64,000 nt of DNA, taken from positions 14,679,092 through 14,743,091 of the forward strand of contig JAFMSR010000017.1 in the NCBI GenBank assembly GCA_022818135.1, read 5' to 3'. The notes under the pieces are model-generated. The model worked only from the letters and a program-made list of their open reading frames with translations. It did not search any database and was not told the origin of the DNA. Made by a program: the position numbers and the translations under genes. The DNA comes from Saxidomus purpurata (taxonomy: Eukaryota; Mollusca; Bivalvia; Venerida; Veneridae). This document shows positions 1 through 12,420 of this stretch, one piece after another (positions within the stretch are counted from its first letter, which is position 1; each line of letters starts with the position of its first letter).

Positions 1-623
1 AAATGTCATGTTAATGTCAGATGTTGTAGATATCATGTTACATATTCACATGAAGGTTTTTTTCTTTGAATTTCACATGATAACGATTTGTCGTTAAGTA
101 TTTTGCATGTTTTAATTTTGTTGACTTTTCTCAGCGGTTAAAAAAAATCCTTATTTTGATTGACTCACATGCTTAATCTTACTATAGGGTTATGTACACG
201 CACATTGTTGCGCAAATGCAAAAAGACAAATAACAAATTTTCACCAAATTGCGACGAGACGTTTATTGGAAATTACATGAAAACATGAAAATGATTCTAT
301 CAAGTCTTCATCATAGAGCATATTACCATAGCGACCACTTATACTTTCACATTCGAAAAAGTGAAAATTAGGACACAGTCAATCCATATGCTAAATCTTA
401 CTGTATAACACTAATATAGTGCGTGTACATAACCCTATAGTAAGATTAAGCATGTGAGTCAATCAAAATAAGGATTTTTTTTAACCGCTGAGAAAAGTCA
501 ACAAAATTAAAACATGCAAAATACTTAACGACAAATCGTGTATCATGTGAAATTCAAAGAAAAAAAACCTTCATGTGAATATGTAACATGATATCTACAA
601 CATCTGACATTAACATGACATTT
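1..623. repeat. Large foldback inverted repeat (about 205-bp arms, 213-bp loop)
   Basis: Bases 1-205 are the near-perfect reverse complement of bases 419-623. For example, the arm beginning AAATGTCATGTTAATGTCAG is answered by CTGACATTAACATGACATTT at the far end. The left arm begins at the window edge, so the element may extend further left. The loop (206-418) is AT-rich and shows no coding potential. This is the form of a foldback or hairpin-type non-autonomous DNA element; no transposase is visible. Confidence 0.85.
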
Positions 624-2450
624 TTCACATTTTTTTTTTATTTTTGCCCATTTTGGCCCATTTTCCCAGTCACATTTTTATACGTATTTATTCATTTACT
701 CCCGATTGCGAAACAAGTTCTTACAACTTATCAGCTTATATTAATCGCTCTCGAGACTCACTCCAGATCGAATCAATCTCGAAGAGAGAGAGAGAGAGAG
801 AGACTACTTTGGCACGGATGGTCATCGAACCCCGGACCTTCTGCATCCCATCAGCCCATGTACAGATGTCTATAACTGTATAATGTAGTCGCCTTGCTGA
901 TTCGAGTGTTTAATATATCTTTAATAACAGGTTATGATGATTTATTTTCAGTAATAACAAGATAAATATATAAATAAGTGAAAAAAATATTTACCTTCAA
1001 CAAGTTTTACCATCCCTTTCCTTAAAGAATCTCAGTGTGTATAAACGTTAATACTTAAAACTGCCCAGGGCCTTTTGTCATTGTATTTAATTCAATGTTC
1101 ATGAAAGTGTGTTGTGTTATTTACTCAAAAGTCCCGTGCGTGAAAAGAAAGGGATCTTTTACCAGGGCATGAGGCAGTTAAAAGGGTTACACAGGTAAAG
1201 TCAATTTGCAACAGTATATACGACTAGTTAATACACTATATCATTGATATCAAATAACTCCATAATCGTATTAAACTGAGAAACTGAATCTAAAATTGAA
1301 ACAAACAAAACTCTTTCAAAATTATAATTATTATTTCCCACTAGAAACCTCAAACATCTTTCCATTTCGAACATCATTCGGCCTTTTCTACGAAAACGAC
1401 CGAGTGAAGACCCGACGCCAATGAGAATCAAAGCACCGAAAGAGATGACCTATAGAGCACTGAACACTTAAAATGTAAATAATGCTGGATGCGGTTGTAA
1501 TCACAACCGTAACGGCAAGTTACCTTCTTTTGCACGATAACGGGAGATGGAACTTTTAGTGCTCGTCGCGTCCGCCTTTGTATTTTAGACAAAAGTAAGA
1601 TGGGTCAACATTTATTCCTGTATAATTTTGTATACTGTAATCATTATTAGTAATTATTTCTAAAGTCGTCAAGTAAAATTTATTTATAAAGTTGGATTGA
1701 GAATAACATTGGTACCGAGTACACACAAAAGAAGCCTTGAAGAGTTTATAAAGCCGATTTAAAAATTAGGAGAATTCAATTTCCCGTAGGAAAAGTCATT
1801 TGTAAGGTAGTTTTAGTTTCCTTAATGTTTTGTTCTAGTCACGCCATGCATTTAAAAATCTGAATGTTTGAAGTTAGCAAAACATCCTCCGAAACATTTT
1901 TTTCTGACTTTGATGAATCGGGTCGCAAGGTCCGTAACAAAGCTATAAAAAAACTCGTAGCCTACCAGGGTTGGGGGGAAGTTATTAAATACCTGTTAAA
2001 TGTGTCCAGAGTTTTGTAATAACGGTAGAAAACAAATGTATTTTGTACGGTATTGTTTTTTAATGAGGTAATACAATTTAATGATTCATAAGTCTTTTTT
2101 TCAAACATAAAACATAGTTTATATTTACAATAATAATTTGACTGCTCACTATTTGATTACGCAACCCCATGGTACAAAATTGAAACCTATTCAATACTGA
2201 CACAGCCTTTCCAGGCGGCTTCAAAAACAACCACTTTTTATACGTAACGTACGGTTGCAAGTTCTATATCTACATACATGTAATAAATTAGCCAGATTCT
2301 TGGGCAATATGTCTAAATATTCTTCATAACGATGGTCAGTTTTATACATCCTATAAACCGGGCATTTCAGAGAGGTTTTAATTAACATTTTCATGCAAGT
2401 TCTACAAGAACTGCAAGAACTGCTCATATATTCTATTCTTAATCAAAGAT
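624..2450. other. Intergenic stretch, no gene seen
   Basis: Contains a GA dinucleotide run at 783-803 just after a sequence (about 705-800) resembling the ends of the duplicated units at 6.1 and 7.9 kb, so it is probably an older copy of the same repeat boundary. No ORF with family resemblance or plausible splice pattern was recognised. Confidence 0.5.
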
Positions 2451-2754
2451 TTAAAGTCCCAGGATCACAATTACAAGTATCTGTCTAAACGGCAGAAATG
2501 ATTTTTATTTGTGCCAAAAACATTCCTTACTTTGCTTTTTAAATCGAAAAATACATAATTAAAGATATAGCGCAGTATTATTTTCAATGATATTTAAAAA
2601 AATAAGAAAGACCTTCTGGCATATATTTCGTAGAGAAACGACTTCAATACGAAAGAAAGGAATGTGTCAACATTGTGAATGTGGTTTTATCATTATCCTA
2701 TCAGTAAATTGATTTTACTATGACAGTAAATTCAAAGCGGTCCAGGGACTTTAA
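2451..2754. mobile_element. TTAA-flanked MITE, family 1 (TTAA-AGTCCC)
   Basis: The left end reads TTAA|AGTCCCAGGATC and the right end GGTCCAGGGACT|TTAA, so both the terminal inverted repeats and the four-base TTAA target duplication are visible. The 304-bp interior is AT-rich and non-coding. An internal segment (ACATTCCTTA...GCGCAGTATTATT) recurs at 48613-48780. TTAA targets are characteristic of piggyBac-type transposition; the autonomous partner is not in the window. Confidence 0.65.
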
Positions 2755-3262
2755 AGGCATTTAGCCAACTGATATTTTGAACAGTACAATATTCTGACAA
2801 ACCAATATCAACTTATATCTATTGTTACATAAGAGATCTAAGAAGGTTACATCTTTGTTTTGTAATGGTAACATACATAGTTCTTTACAATGATTTACAA
2901 ATCTTATATCTTTAGCAGTGGATTTTCTAATTTTTGACTTGAGATGTAATGAGATTGTATTTATACCTAGTTCACCATAAATCATACAATTCGAAGTGCA
3001 TTTCGTACACTTAAGGATACAGTAACAGAAATGCTAAAACTGATCAATATTTTTCAATTTTCAATGCCCCACACTTCAGTTCCATTCAATAAAATTGGGC
3101 AATCATAGCTAAGCAACACAAGGGAGACTAATGTGCTTCATTGATTGCGCTTATAAAACTGAATAGCCTCCCTTGACAAGCCTTGATTGTGTCTCCATGT
3201 GTTTTGTTATATTGGTGTTTATATACATCCTGGATCATAAAATGAGAAAAAACCGCTTCTAG

Positions 3263-6182
3263 GAGGTTCACAAACTTATATTGTAACAATATCCTCGGAT
3301 AAGATACTTGCTATGTGACTCACAATATCCCATGATAACCTTATCACCGGCCATAATCTTTATATCACTGCTTGCTTACCGTAGTGTGCGGTTTTTAAAC
3401 GCATTGCATATCATTTATCTGACAGCACTCTATTCAGGTCTTATCAATTTTGTGTTCATCATCACTATAAGGATTAACAAAATATTGGTTTTACGGACCA
3501 GCCGTATTGAGCTCGCTTTTGACCGGAAGTTGATAATCTTTCATAAGTCAATGAAATGACAAGAATAATGTATATAGCATTTTTTGGATTGCAACAAATT
3601 CTCAGTAAGGCACCTCATAATTGGAAAATACAGCATTATGGAACGCAACGCAATGGCCGTATTATCATGACTTGTTTGCTTATATGCGGTACATATTTCA
3701 TTATATGCAATGCATATAAAGACAGTACCATCACATCTAAGAAGAGTTGTACTACATATAACAAAGAAAGTACAGCATATAAAGGAACTTGTACCACACA
3801 TAAAGAACTATCTACCGCATAAAATTAAATATCTACTGCATATAATAAAAGATCTACTGCATATAATGAAATATGTACCGCATATAAGCAAACAAGTCAT
3901 GATAAGACGGTCATGGCGTTCCATACAGCATGATAAAGACCAATAACATACACTTGAATTTTCCGTCTTTCGTAAGAATGGTCACAGTTTATAATATTAG
4001 TACAATAGTTCATATCTATCAACACAATATATTGTTACCTCCAATATAATGATATATAATTATGAGTTAGGTTAGGCGTAATAATATCATACTTTTTCGA
4101 CCAATGAATAACGGTCAATATTTCGAGTAACATATCTAATAAGAAACACCAGTGTTAAGTTTGTTTTCCTGATGTACATGTCACGGTACGGATTTAATCA
4201 CATTTTGGGAACGAATGTGTAAGCGGCCGGTTAGCTCAGTCAGTAGACAATTCACACTGCAAGCAAAAGGTACAGGGTTTGCCTCCCGGTCAGCACGCAC
4301 ATTTTTCTAACTCTGACATTTTGTATCCTCGAACTGCATAAAGAAAAAACTTTGCAGGGAATGTTACTCTGAAATCTAGATTATCTAGCTACTCATCTCT
4401 TTCATATACTCAAAATCGCACCGACAGTCTTTTTTTAACGATAATTCGTGTTTATTTCTATGTCTGTTCTTTTGAATTATGTACATCTGAAGTCCTTTAA
4501 ATTGCAGAGTAAACATTGAAATCCGTGTTCGAGTAATAAGGCAGATAAACTGTCCCGTAAAACTTTATGACTGACGACTCATATCTCTGCTTTTACAAAC
4601 AAGGAACATAATTTGTAATAAGATTTTGTCTCTATTTGGAAAAAAGCAATTGGGTCTAAATCATTGCCCACGCACGAGCGTGTTATCCAAACCTCTTTCA
4701 CAGTTACACAGTTACATCAACTGTCATTGAGTCATGAATTCAAACCGTGGGGGGGGCATTGGTTCAAATTGGCTTTTTTCTCCGGCAGCGGCATTTAAAC
4801 GGCAACATCCACAAGCCTTTCTTCGCCACCAGTTCTGGTCAGAACTCTATGGAACAGTCACCGAAAATATTTTATTCCAATTGCAAGAACTTGTTCTACA
4901 AACGATATTAAAGTCACAAGATCACTAAATGGGTTTGAAAACTTAACTTACTGATACCATTGGGATACTTATAAAACTATGTTCTATTCACTCTAAAACA
5001 GTGTGTTTATATGATTTTCATTCGTATTCAAGTTGTTCTTCGCGAAAAACAGTTACCAGACAGCCTTTCTTATTATTCGCCAAAAACAAAAAAAAAAAAA
5101 AAAAAAAAAAAAATACTGCGCTACAGTATGTTTCTTACTTGTACTTATCAATTTAAATTAATGAATTGTTTACTACAAATAATAATCATTTCCTTAGTAA
5201 TATGTCCAATTAACGATATAAGCACAACACAGCCTCTCAGTCAATATGTAGCTTCAAAAGCTAGAAAACTGATTACACTGCATTTTAACAAGTAAATCGC
5301 AGTATTCTGTCCATTTTTTCAAAATCAAAATATGTACCATGATGTTTGATTTAGTAAGTGGATGTTATAAAAGTAACTAAATAGTCACAGTAATAAGTAA
5401 AGCTTCTTCTTTCCTTCTTTCCTTATACAGAATCTTTGTTCAACAGGCATTCCTCTAATATCGCAATGTTGCAAAATTACTTGGGCCGTGATTATCACGT
5501 TCACAGAATTGAAGTAGCAGAGTTAGCGACTAAGGCCACATGCCACGGCATCGTGCGCAATCCTCGCTGACATACTTTTACTGCGAAGCACTGAATTACC
5601 TACCACTGTTAGACAATTGACCAACGTTGCAATCTTCTTCTTAGGAGGATGTGCATTTTTAGGGACACACCCCGTCGTCCGTCGAAGCCACGGCAGTCAC
5701 AGGGCCATGTATACTAAGTCCCGTTCCTGGCGTGACCCAGTGCCTCCTCCGCGATGTGCACGACACAAGGGGCTGAGAACAGCACGTTTGATGAAAGAAT
5801 TGTCTTCAACCTTTGTACGCTCGTATGTAGAGACCGGATGTAATTTCGCATCACCTTCGTCGGCCAAACATCCGGGTACACATTACCCACTTACTGTCTC
5901 AGACGCGTAGCAAGTTATAAAGAAAAACAAAAAAAAAAGACCTAAAATACTTGAAACGTGCATTGTGCCAGTTTTGTACAAATATGACAAATGCCTGAAG
6001 ATTAACTGTTATTGATATTGCTCTTTTGTAAAACAAAAACAACAACATCTAACAAACTTTAGGCAAGTTTATACAACATTCAATGTAATTTTATGCGATT
6101 GCGAAACAAGTTCAATCGCTTTTGAGATTCACTCCAGATAGCATAAACATCGAGGAGAGAGAGGTTATCTTGAATTTCTTGT
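3263..6182. repeat. Segmental duplication, copy 1
   Basis: Blocks 3263-3420 and about 4437-6182 are collinear and closely similar to 6295-6455 and 6488-7954. Shared blocks include AGGAGGTTCACAAAC, CTCTATGGAACAGTCACCGA and the stretch around TCCCGTTCCTGGCGTGACCC. Copy 1 carries about 1 kb of extra DNA (3421-4436), holding part of a dispersed repeat (3500-3632, similar to 11670-11800) and a tRNA-like SINE. Its apparent 97-residue ORF is not under visible protein constraint. Confidence 0.8.
4225..4300 (+). repeat. tRNA-derived SINE head
   Basis: The segment has a tRNA-like A box (TTAGCTCAGTCAGTAG) and a degenerate B box region (GGGTTTGCCTCCC) at the expected spacing, with complementary ends (GCCGG/CCGGTC). 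It is not a functional tRNA because the B box is mutated. It lies in the extra DNA of duplication copy 1, so it probably inserted after the duplication. Confidence 0.55.
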
Positions 6183-6294
6183 ATGCATCCATTTAGTTTC
6201 AGTCAATCAGCAATCAAACACATAGTGTAAGTCAGCATGTTCCCTATACAAAATAGCCTGCTCCCGGTTTTCACCAATTTTAGGCTACTTTTAC

Positions 6295-7954
6295 CAGGAG
6301 GTTCACAAACCTATACTGTAACTACTGTTAAAACAATATCTACTTGCTATGTGACTCACAATAATCATATGCATACCCCATCACCGGCCATAATCTTTAT
6401 ATTAATACTTGCTTACCGTTATGTGCGGTTTCTAAACGCATTGCAAATCATTAATAAATCCGAAAGCAAACTACCAATCCTGGATAACGATAATTCGTGT
6501 TTATTTTTATGTCTGTTCTTTTGAATTATGTACACCTGAAGTCCTTCAAATTGCAGTGTAAGCATTGAAATCCGTGTTCGAGTAATAAGGCAGATAAATC
6601 TACTGTCCCGTAAAACTTTATGACTGACGACTCATATCTCAGCTTTTGATGTAACAAATCAGGAACATAATTTGTAATAAGATTTTTGTCTCGGTTTTAC
6701 ATTTTTGTCACGTATATATTTTGTTTGCAGGAAATGCCCTTATTTGACAAAAAAAAAAATCCAGTGTAATAATTGCCGACGAACGCGTTTTCCACGTGAC
6801 CTCTTTTTTACAATTACATCAACTCTCTCAAACCCGCCATTGGTTCGAATTGGTTCCAATTTCGGCAGCGGCATTTCTTCGGCACCAGCTCTGGTCAGAA
6901 CTCTATGGAACAGTCACCGAAAATAGTTTATTCCAATTGCAAGAACTTGTTCTACAAACGCTTTTAAAGTCCCAGGATCACTAAATGCGTTTGAAAACTA
7001 AACTTACTGATACAATTGGGATAATTATAGAACTATGTTCTATTCACTCTTAAACAGTGTGTTTATATGATTTTCTTTCGTATTCAAGCTGTTCTTCGCG
7101 AAAAAGAGTCACCAGAAAGCCTTTCTTATTATTCGCAAAAAAAGAGAAAAAGAATATCGCTTTTCAGTATGTTTCTCACTTGTACTTATTTAAAAGGCAA
7201 AGTAATGAATTGTTTAGTACAAATAAAGGTCATTTCCAACTGACGACATTAGTAACGTTGCCTGAACAAATTACTTTGGTGGTTATTATCACGTTCGCAG
7301 AAGTGAAGTAGCAGAGTTAGCGACTTAGGTCACATGCCACGGCATCGTGCGCATTCCATGCTAACATATCTATACTGGGAAGCACTGAATTACCTACCAC
7401 TGTTAGACAATTGACCAACGTTTCAATCTTCTTTTTAGGAGGACGTGCATTTTTAGGGACACTACCCGTCGTCCGTCGAAGCCACGGCAGTCATGTTTAC
7501 TATGTCCCGTTCCTGGCGTGACCCAGTGCCTCCTCCGCGATGTGCACGACACAAGGGGCCGAGAACAGCATGTTTGATGAAAGAATTGTCTTCAACCTTT
7601 GTACGCTCGTATGTAGAGGCCGGATGTAATTTCGGGTCATCTTCGTCGGCAGAACATCCGGGTACAAACGACCCACTTACTGTCTCAGACGTGTAGCAAG
7701 TTAGAAAGAAAAAAAAAAAGACCTCAAATACTTGAAACGTGCATTGTGCCAGTTTTGTACAAATATGACAAATGCCTGAAGATTAACTGATATTGATATT
7801 GCAGTTTTGTAAAAAAAAACATCAAACAAACTTTCGGCAAGTTTATACAACATTCAATGTAATTGTATGCAATTGCGAAACAAGTTCAAACACTTTTGGG
7901 ATTCACTCAAGATAGCATAAACATCAAGGAGAGAGAGGTTATCTTGAATTACTT
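6295..7954. repeat. Segmental duplication, copy 2
   Basis: Direct-orientation partner of 3263-6182, separated from it by about 110 bases. It lacks the 1-kb insertion and some internal bases of copy 1. Both copies end in the same block (ATTGCGAAACAAGTTCA then GGAGAGAGAGGTTATCTTGA). Open frames at 5617-5910 and 7493-7696 are homologous, but most differences between them change the amino acid, so they look like neutral repeat DNA. Confidence 0.8.
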
Positions 7955-7984
7955 GTGTGTTGTCTGATAACACTTCAGATATGG

Positions 7985-8062
7985 GTATGGTGGGATCAAA
8001 TCCGAGACCTTCTGATCCTGAGGCAAATGCGCTACCACTGCGCCACGGCGGCTTTATGTTCG
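7985..8062 (-). repeat. tRNA-derived SINE head
   Basis: On the minus strand the segment reads as a tRNA-like unit with A box TGGCGCAGTGGTAG and a B box around TCGGATTTGATCCC. It is probably a degenerate SINE head rather than a tRNA gene, since the B box departs from GGTTCGANNCC and the acceptor stem is incomplete. Confidence 0.5.
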
Positions 8063-8499
8063 GCAGGTGGAGTTACCGAACGGTTACTACATTACGGGAT
8101 AATAATTAACTTGCATAGTGGTGCAACTGTCTCAAAACCTCTATCTATACCTGTACCTGTAACCGGGGTGGCCTAGCCGCACTTCACCTTTCACTCAAGA
8201 TATTTTATCTTTTTCCTATTGACAAGTTTTTGTATTCAATGTCGATTTTGTTATCTTTTACATGTTCTTTAGATAACCATATCCTAGAGGATTAGCTATC
8301 CTGTTGGGAGGGGTATTAATTCATGACTTGATATTTCTGGAATTATTAAAGGACATTAAAGTATATATAGACTTTTGGATTTTTGTCCGTTACTGTTTAT
8401 AGTTGTGGTGTGTTAGTATACAAGTATATTGTGAAGTGTTCGACATTAAAGGTAAGATATCGTGACCATTAATTTATATTAACGTACGCCTTTAGTCCG

Positions 8500-8710
8500 A
8501 GTTTAAAGTCGCTGACTTGAAATCACTGTAACCTCTGATAGATTGAGAGTCATGCTCTGCGGATGTGAGAAAGTTGGCAGTTTCTTGGGGAGGATAGGCA
8601 TCTAGTACTGGTTCTTCCAAGGGACGATGGTTGGATAAACTGCCCGTCTGTTAAAACGACAAAAAAAAAAACAACACGACTGGAACGGTCGTTAAACCGT
8701 ACGCCTTTTT
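8500..8710 (+). repeat. SINE with conserved core (copy a)
   Basis: Contains the family core TGTGAGAAAGTTGGCAG, GGTTCTTCCAAGGGACGATG and AAACTGCCCGTCTG, ending in a segment like GGTCGTTAAACC. The same blocks in the same order recur at 15775-16035, 17175-17320, 26752-26990, 29682-29910 and, on the minus strand, 24757-24945. The tRNA-like head here is worn. Confidence 0.7.
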
Positions 8711-9730
8711 GTCTGGTGGTACTGGCTGATATTAAAGCTTTACTGCTTTAAACTATTATTTATTAGAACAGTCGTGTCAGAATTTTCCGGAACCGTCTTA
8801 AACCTAAAATCCTCTCCGCGAAATTTGACCGCGTTTTCAACAATTCAATCTTCCGTCGCGGCCATGATGACGCAATCATTGATTTTATGTAATTAGTACA
8901 TAAACTAATTGAATACGGCATGACATTGTTTTTAAATTTTGCGAGAATCAATTTTACAACGACCATTCCAAATAGGTATGAAATGAAAGTGCATGTATAA
9001 TGTTCCCATGTCGCCGTAGAATAGTTGAACAATGAAGAACTTCGTTCCCGCCAGAACAGTTGCCCTCAGTGAAGGATGTTTCCATCTGGACCAAATGTGT
9101 CATGAAACTTTTCTTCCATACCGTCTTGCACTTCTAAGTAGATTTCTAAATGCCAACTTATCGAAATGATGCAATTTCATACAAAAACAAACGATATTCA
9201 GATACTGTGTTTGGAAAAATGGCGTCACAATAATTAATTAGTTGGGTGTAAGATGAGATTTTCCAGCACTGGTAAAAATGCAGTTATCCAGAGATGGTAT
9301 GCAAGAATTATTTAATCACCTTTGTGATTTCTTTCGTTTTTTTCTTTTGTTCGAAAGGAAGACATACTGTCTTTTCACTTGATAGTTTTTTGTCTTTATT
9401 CATTATGAAAACTGTCTTCTTTTTTTTGGAATGAAGCAAAAGCAGTTGCGAAGGGAAAATACTGAGAACTAAGCGAGAAGAGAGAATACATTAGATTTCC
9501 ACACTGTCAAACCGTAACTGTTCATAAACATACGGTACTGGCATAAAACCGGAAACTCTTGTTTCGACCTCCGTTAACAGGATGCACCATACCGCTGCGA
9601 CTTCGAACTCCACTAGGTCGGTGGTTCTACCCAGTGTATTTTCGTGTTGACTGAGTGTCCAAGTGTTTATGTTCGCCCTGATCTAAATATATATAGTACA
9701 ACAACAACAACAACAACAATAACAATAACG

Positions 9731-9782
<52 letters not shown>

Positions 9783-11330
9783 GAAAAATGTTATAGTATA
9801 GTTAAAACAATAGATATAAATAAATAATAATTTTATTTTTATATTGAATTTCCTCTGTTTCAAATTTAGTTAAGGCAGGTTAATGTCAGTGGAGACACGA
9901 GGCGGATACCGTGGTCTGTACTATATCCTAGTCTGAGACAGTGGCTTGACTCTCAAATAAATAAATAAATAAATAAATAAATAGAAAAGGCAGTTAGTAA
10001 TTTTTGTTTATTGTTATAGTACTGATAGATGATCTGACTCCAAAAGTGTTGAAAAAAGCTGAAGTAATAATTGCATTTTTGCATAGAAAAATGTTGCCCC
10101 TAAACGAAACGGGATTAGCGGACCCGATAGGACGGTCGTTATTGATTTAGTTTAAATGATACAAGTTAGTTCGACCCCGGCTCTTGAGAAGTCCTGGAGC
10201 CCTTTTCTTGGCCGCTTTCCTATAAAACCAGCCAGTTATGTGAATAGGCGTGGCCGAACCCACAACCTTCGAGTTCAATGGTCGACACATAACATCTACA
10301 TGGCGGAGATAATGTTGCGGCAATATTTACACTAAGAGATACCTGGCTATAATACATCACTGTAGATAAACACTAAAGGGTAATCAACTTAGCAATTGCA
10401 ATGAAATTTTAAAAGTCACCTCTGTTAAAAAGTAGAAGTTATCTGCGTATCTGTTATAGAGTTAATGAAAGGAGTTTATGGGCCCATGTTAGCAAACGAT
10501 ATGACTATGCATTAGGTCACTTAACCTTATCATAACAATGTTTGTTTATGTTAGCTTTATACAAACGAAATTGTTAAGACGTTTTAAAGGTATACTATGT
10601 AAACAAGACCATCATAAAGAGGGCGCGAAAGTTAGTGATAGTTTTCATGTTCGTTTATGTACATAACATTTACGCCAGAGATAGTATTCATTAGATGGTC
10701 ACATCATTCATTTACAAAACTTATAAACAGAGGTAAAAGTTTTACATTTGATCCTTAATACAAAAAAAAAAACCCATTACATTGTATATCATATCCTATA
10801 TATGGTCATGGAGCAGTTTTGGAACCCGACTAAAATCACTGGCTTTTGATTGCTTAGAAATTCATTCAATTTCAATTCAGACCATTCAGAAGCCAGAAAA
10901 TCAAAACTGGTTCCAACGAAAAGTTTTTTTCAACCTAGAGGATAACATAAGGAAGAAAATGGACTTTTTTTGATAATATGAGGTCTATCAGGTAGGAGAC
11001 AATTTTTTACCGACATGTATGATTTGATAAGTTGAGGTACAAACTTACAGATTTAACTTATTGTAACTAATACTAGACTTAAATATTCTTTTCATTAATT
11101 ATATAAAAAGATGCAAAACAAGATGTTTATAACACTCTTCCATCAGAAAAAGGAACATGTAATTATAATATGTTTTAAGTGTTAAGAGACAAGACAGTTT
11201 AAAACTTGATCTTTGATTAAAAATTTATGCTTTTCTTAATATCTTTTGCATGATAAACGTGAGACGTTTACATGTAGAGTGCGCAGTTGCTACATACCAT
11301 TTGACACTATTTGCCATCATTTTCATAAGG
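8711..11330. other. Intergenic stretch with microsatellites, no gene seen
   Basis: Holds an AAC/AAT trinucleotide microsatellite (about 9700-9783) and an AATA tetranucleotide run (about 9955-9985). A possible minus-strand tRNA-like SINE remnant lies near 10200-10300 (B-box-like GGTTGTGGGTTCGGCC when reverse-complemented). The leucine-rich frame across the trinucleotide run is repeat artefact. No gene was recognised. Confidence 0.5.
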
Positions 11331-11335
11331 GTCTG

Positions 11336-11665
11336 TTAACGATTTCAAAATGCAAACATAAATGATAAATGTGTCCCGGAAAAATAGTGATGACAACTTT
11401 GATAAAATCTGTTAGTTTCACCTTTTAAGATAATTTATTTCGGAACCTTATAAGGACCGCTCAGTTATAGTTGAATATTAGTTATGCCGGGTTTTCAGGT
11501 TACCATGCGATAGCAGACCGAGTATTCCGACCTGGGTAACGAAATGTCAATCCAATATATATGCAAAAAGGCAATATCTGTCACCTCGAGTGACTGTTTT
11601 TGCAGGAGCTCGGCAAAGCCTCGTTTCCGCGGATACAGTTATCCCCGGTGACAGATGATTTTCGG
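11336..11665 (+). repeat. Dispersed repeat, copy 1
   Basis: Closely similar, in the same orientation, to 19391-19735: shared blocks include GTTAACGATTTCAAAATGCA, TTTCGGAACCTTATA, GGCAATATCTGTCACCTCGA and the end CCCCGGTGAC. Related tail sequence continues to about 11800 and recurs at 3500-3632 and 19790-19830. Both full copies lie next to a CAG-type minisatellite, suggesting one composite element. Confidence 0.75.
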
Positions 11666-11924
11666 CGAAGCCGTATTAAGCTCGCTTTTGGCCGGCAGTT
11701 TGGAACTCTTCAACCGCCAATGAAATGACAAGTAGAATGTATAACATGTTTTGAAATGAGAAATTTACGCTGTGAGGCACCTTCAAATTATGAAATAACA
11801 TCCGTTTCAGCGGTGTTCATCGTTTAATAAATATTTTAATAATAGGATTTGGAGTACTGATACGCAGTTATTAGCCATGAAGGCCGGAGGCCTGAGTGGT
11901 TAATAACTGCGCATCAGTACGATG

Positions 11925-12420
11925 TGTAGGAAGTTAGCAGTAGCAGTGAGCAGTAGCAGTGAGCAGTAGCTAAATTATAAAATGTGAAGTTGGCAGTAGC
12001 AGTAACACGGCAGTAACAGTAGCTTAGCAGTAGCAGTAGCTTGGCAGTAGCAGTAGCAAAATTATAAAACGTGAAGTTGGCAGTAGCAGTAGCTTAGCAG
12101 TAGCAGTAGCTCAGCAGTAGCAGTAGCTTAGCAGTAGCAGTAGATTAGCAGTAGCAGTAGCAGTAGCACAGCAGTAGCTCAGCAGTAGCAGTAGATTAGC
12201 AGTAGCAGTAGCTCAGCAGTAGCAGTAGCACAGCAGTAGCAGTAGCTGAGCAGTAGCAGTAGCTGAACAGTAGCAGTAGCTGAGCAGTAGCAGTAGATTA
12301 GCAGTAGCAGTAGCAGTAGCAGTAGAAGTAGCAGTAGCAGTAGCAGTAGCACAGCAGTAGCACAGCAGTAGCACAGCAGTAGCACAGCAGTAGCAGTAGC
12401 TTAGCAGTAGTAGTAGCTTT
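11925..12420 (+). repeat. CAGTAG-type minisatellite, forward
   Basis: About 490 bases of GCAGTAGCAGTAGCTTA/GCTCA units, with an embedded spacer AAATTATAAAATGTGAAGTT that occurs twice. It is the reverse complement of the array at 18950-19385, including the spacer. The leucine-rich minus-strand frame inside is an artefact of the triplet period. Confidence 0.9.

Noticed and set aside
5617..5910. ORF with SRSWRDPVPPPRCARHK, also at 7493-7696
   Set aside because: Conserved between the two duplication copies only as DNA: most base differences change the amino acid, so there is no sign of protein-level selection.
9627..9863. Poly-leucine minus-strand ORF
   Set aside because: Runs through the AAC/AAT trinucleotide microsatellite; low complexity only.
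12179..12385. Leucine-rich minus-strand ORF
   Set aside because: It is the translation of the CAGTAG minisatellite; the triplet period keeps the frame open. No start context, splice site or homology.
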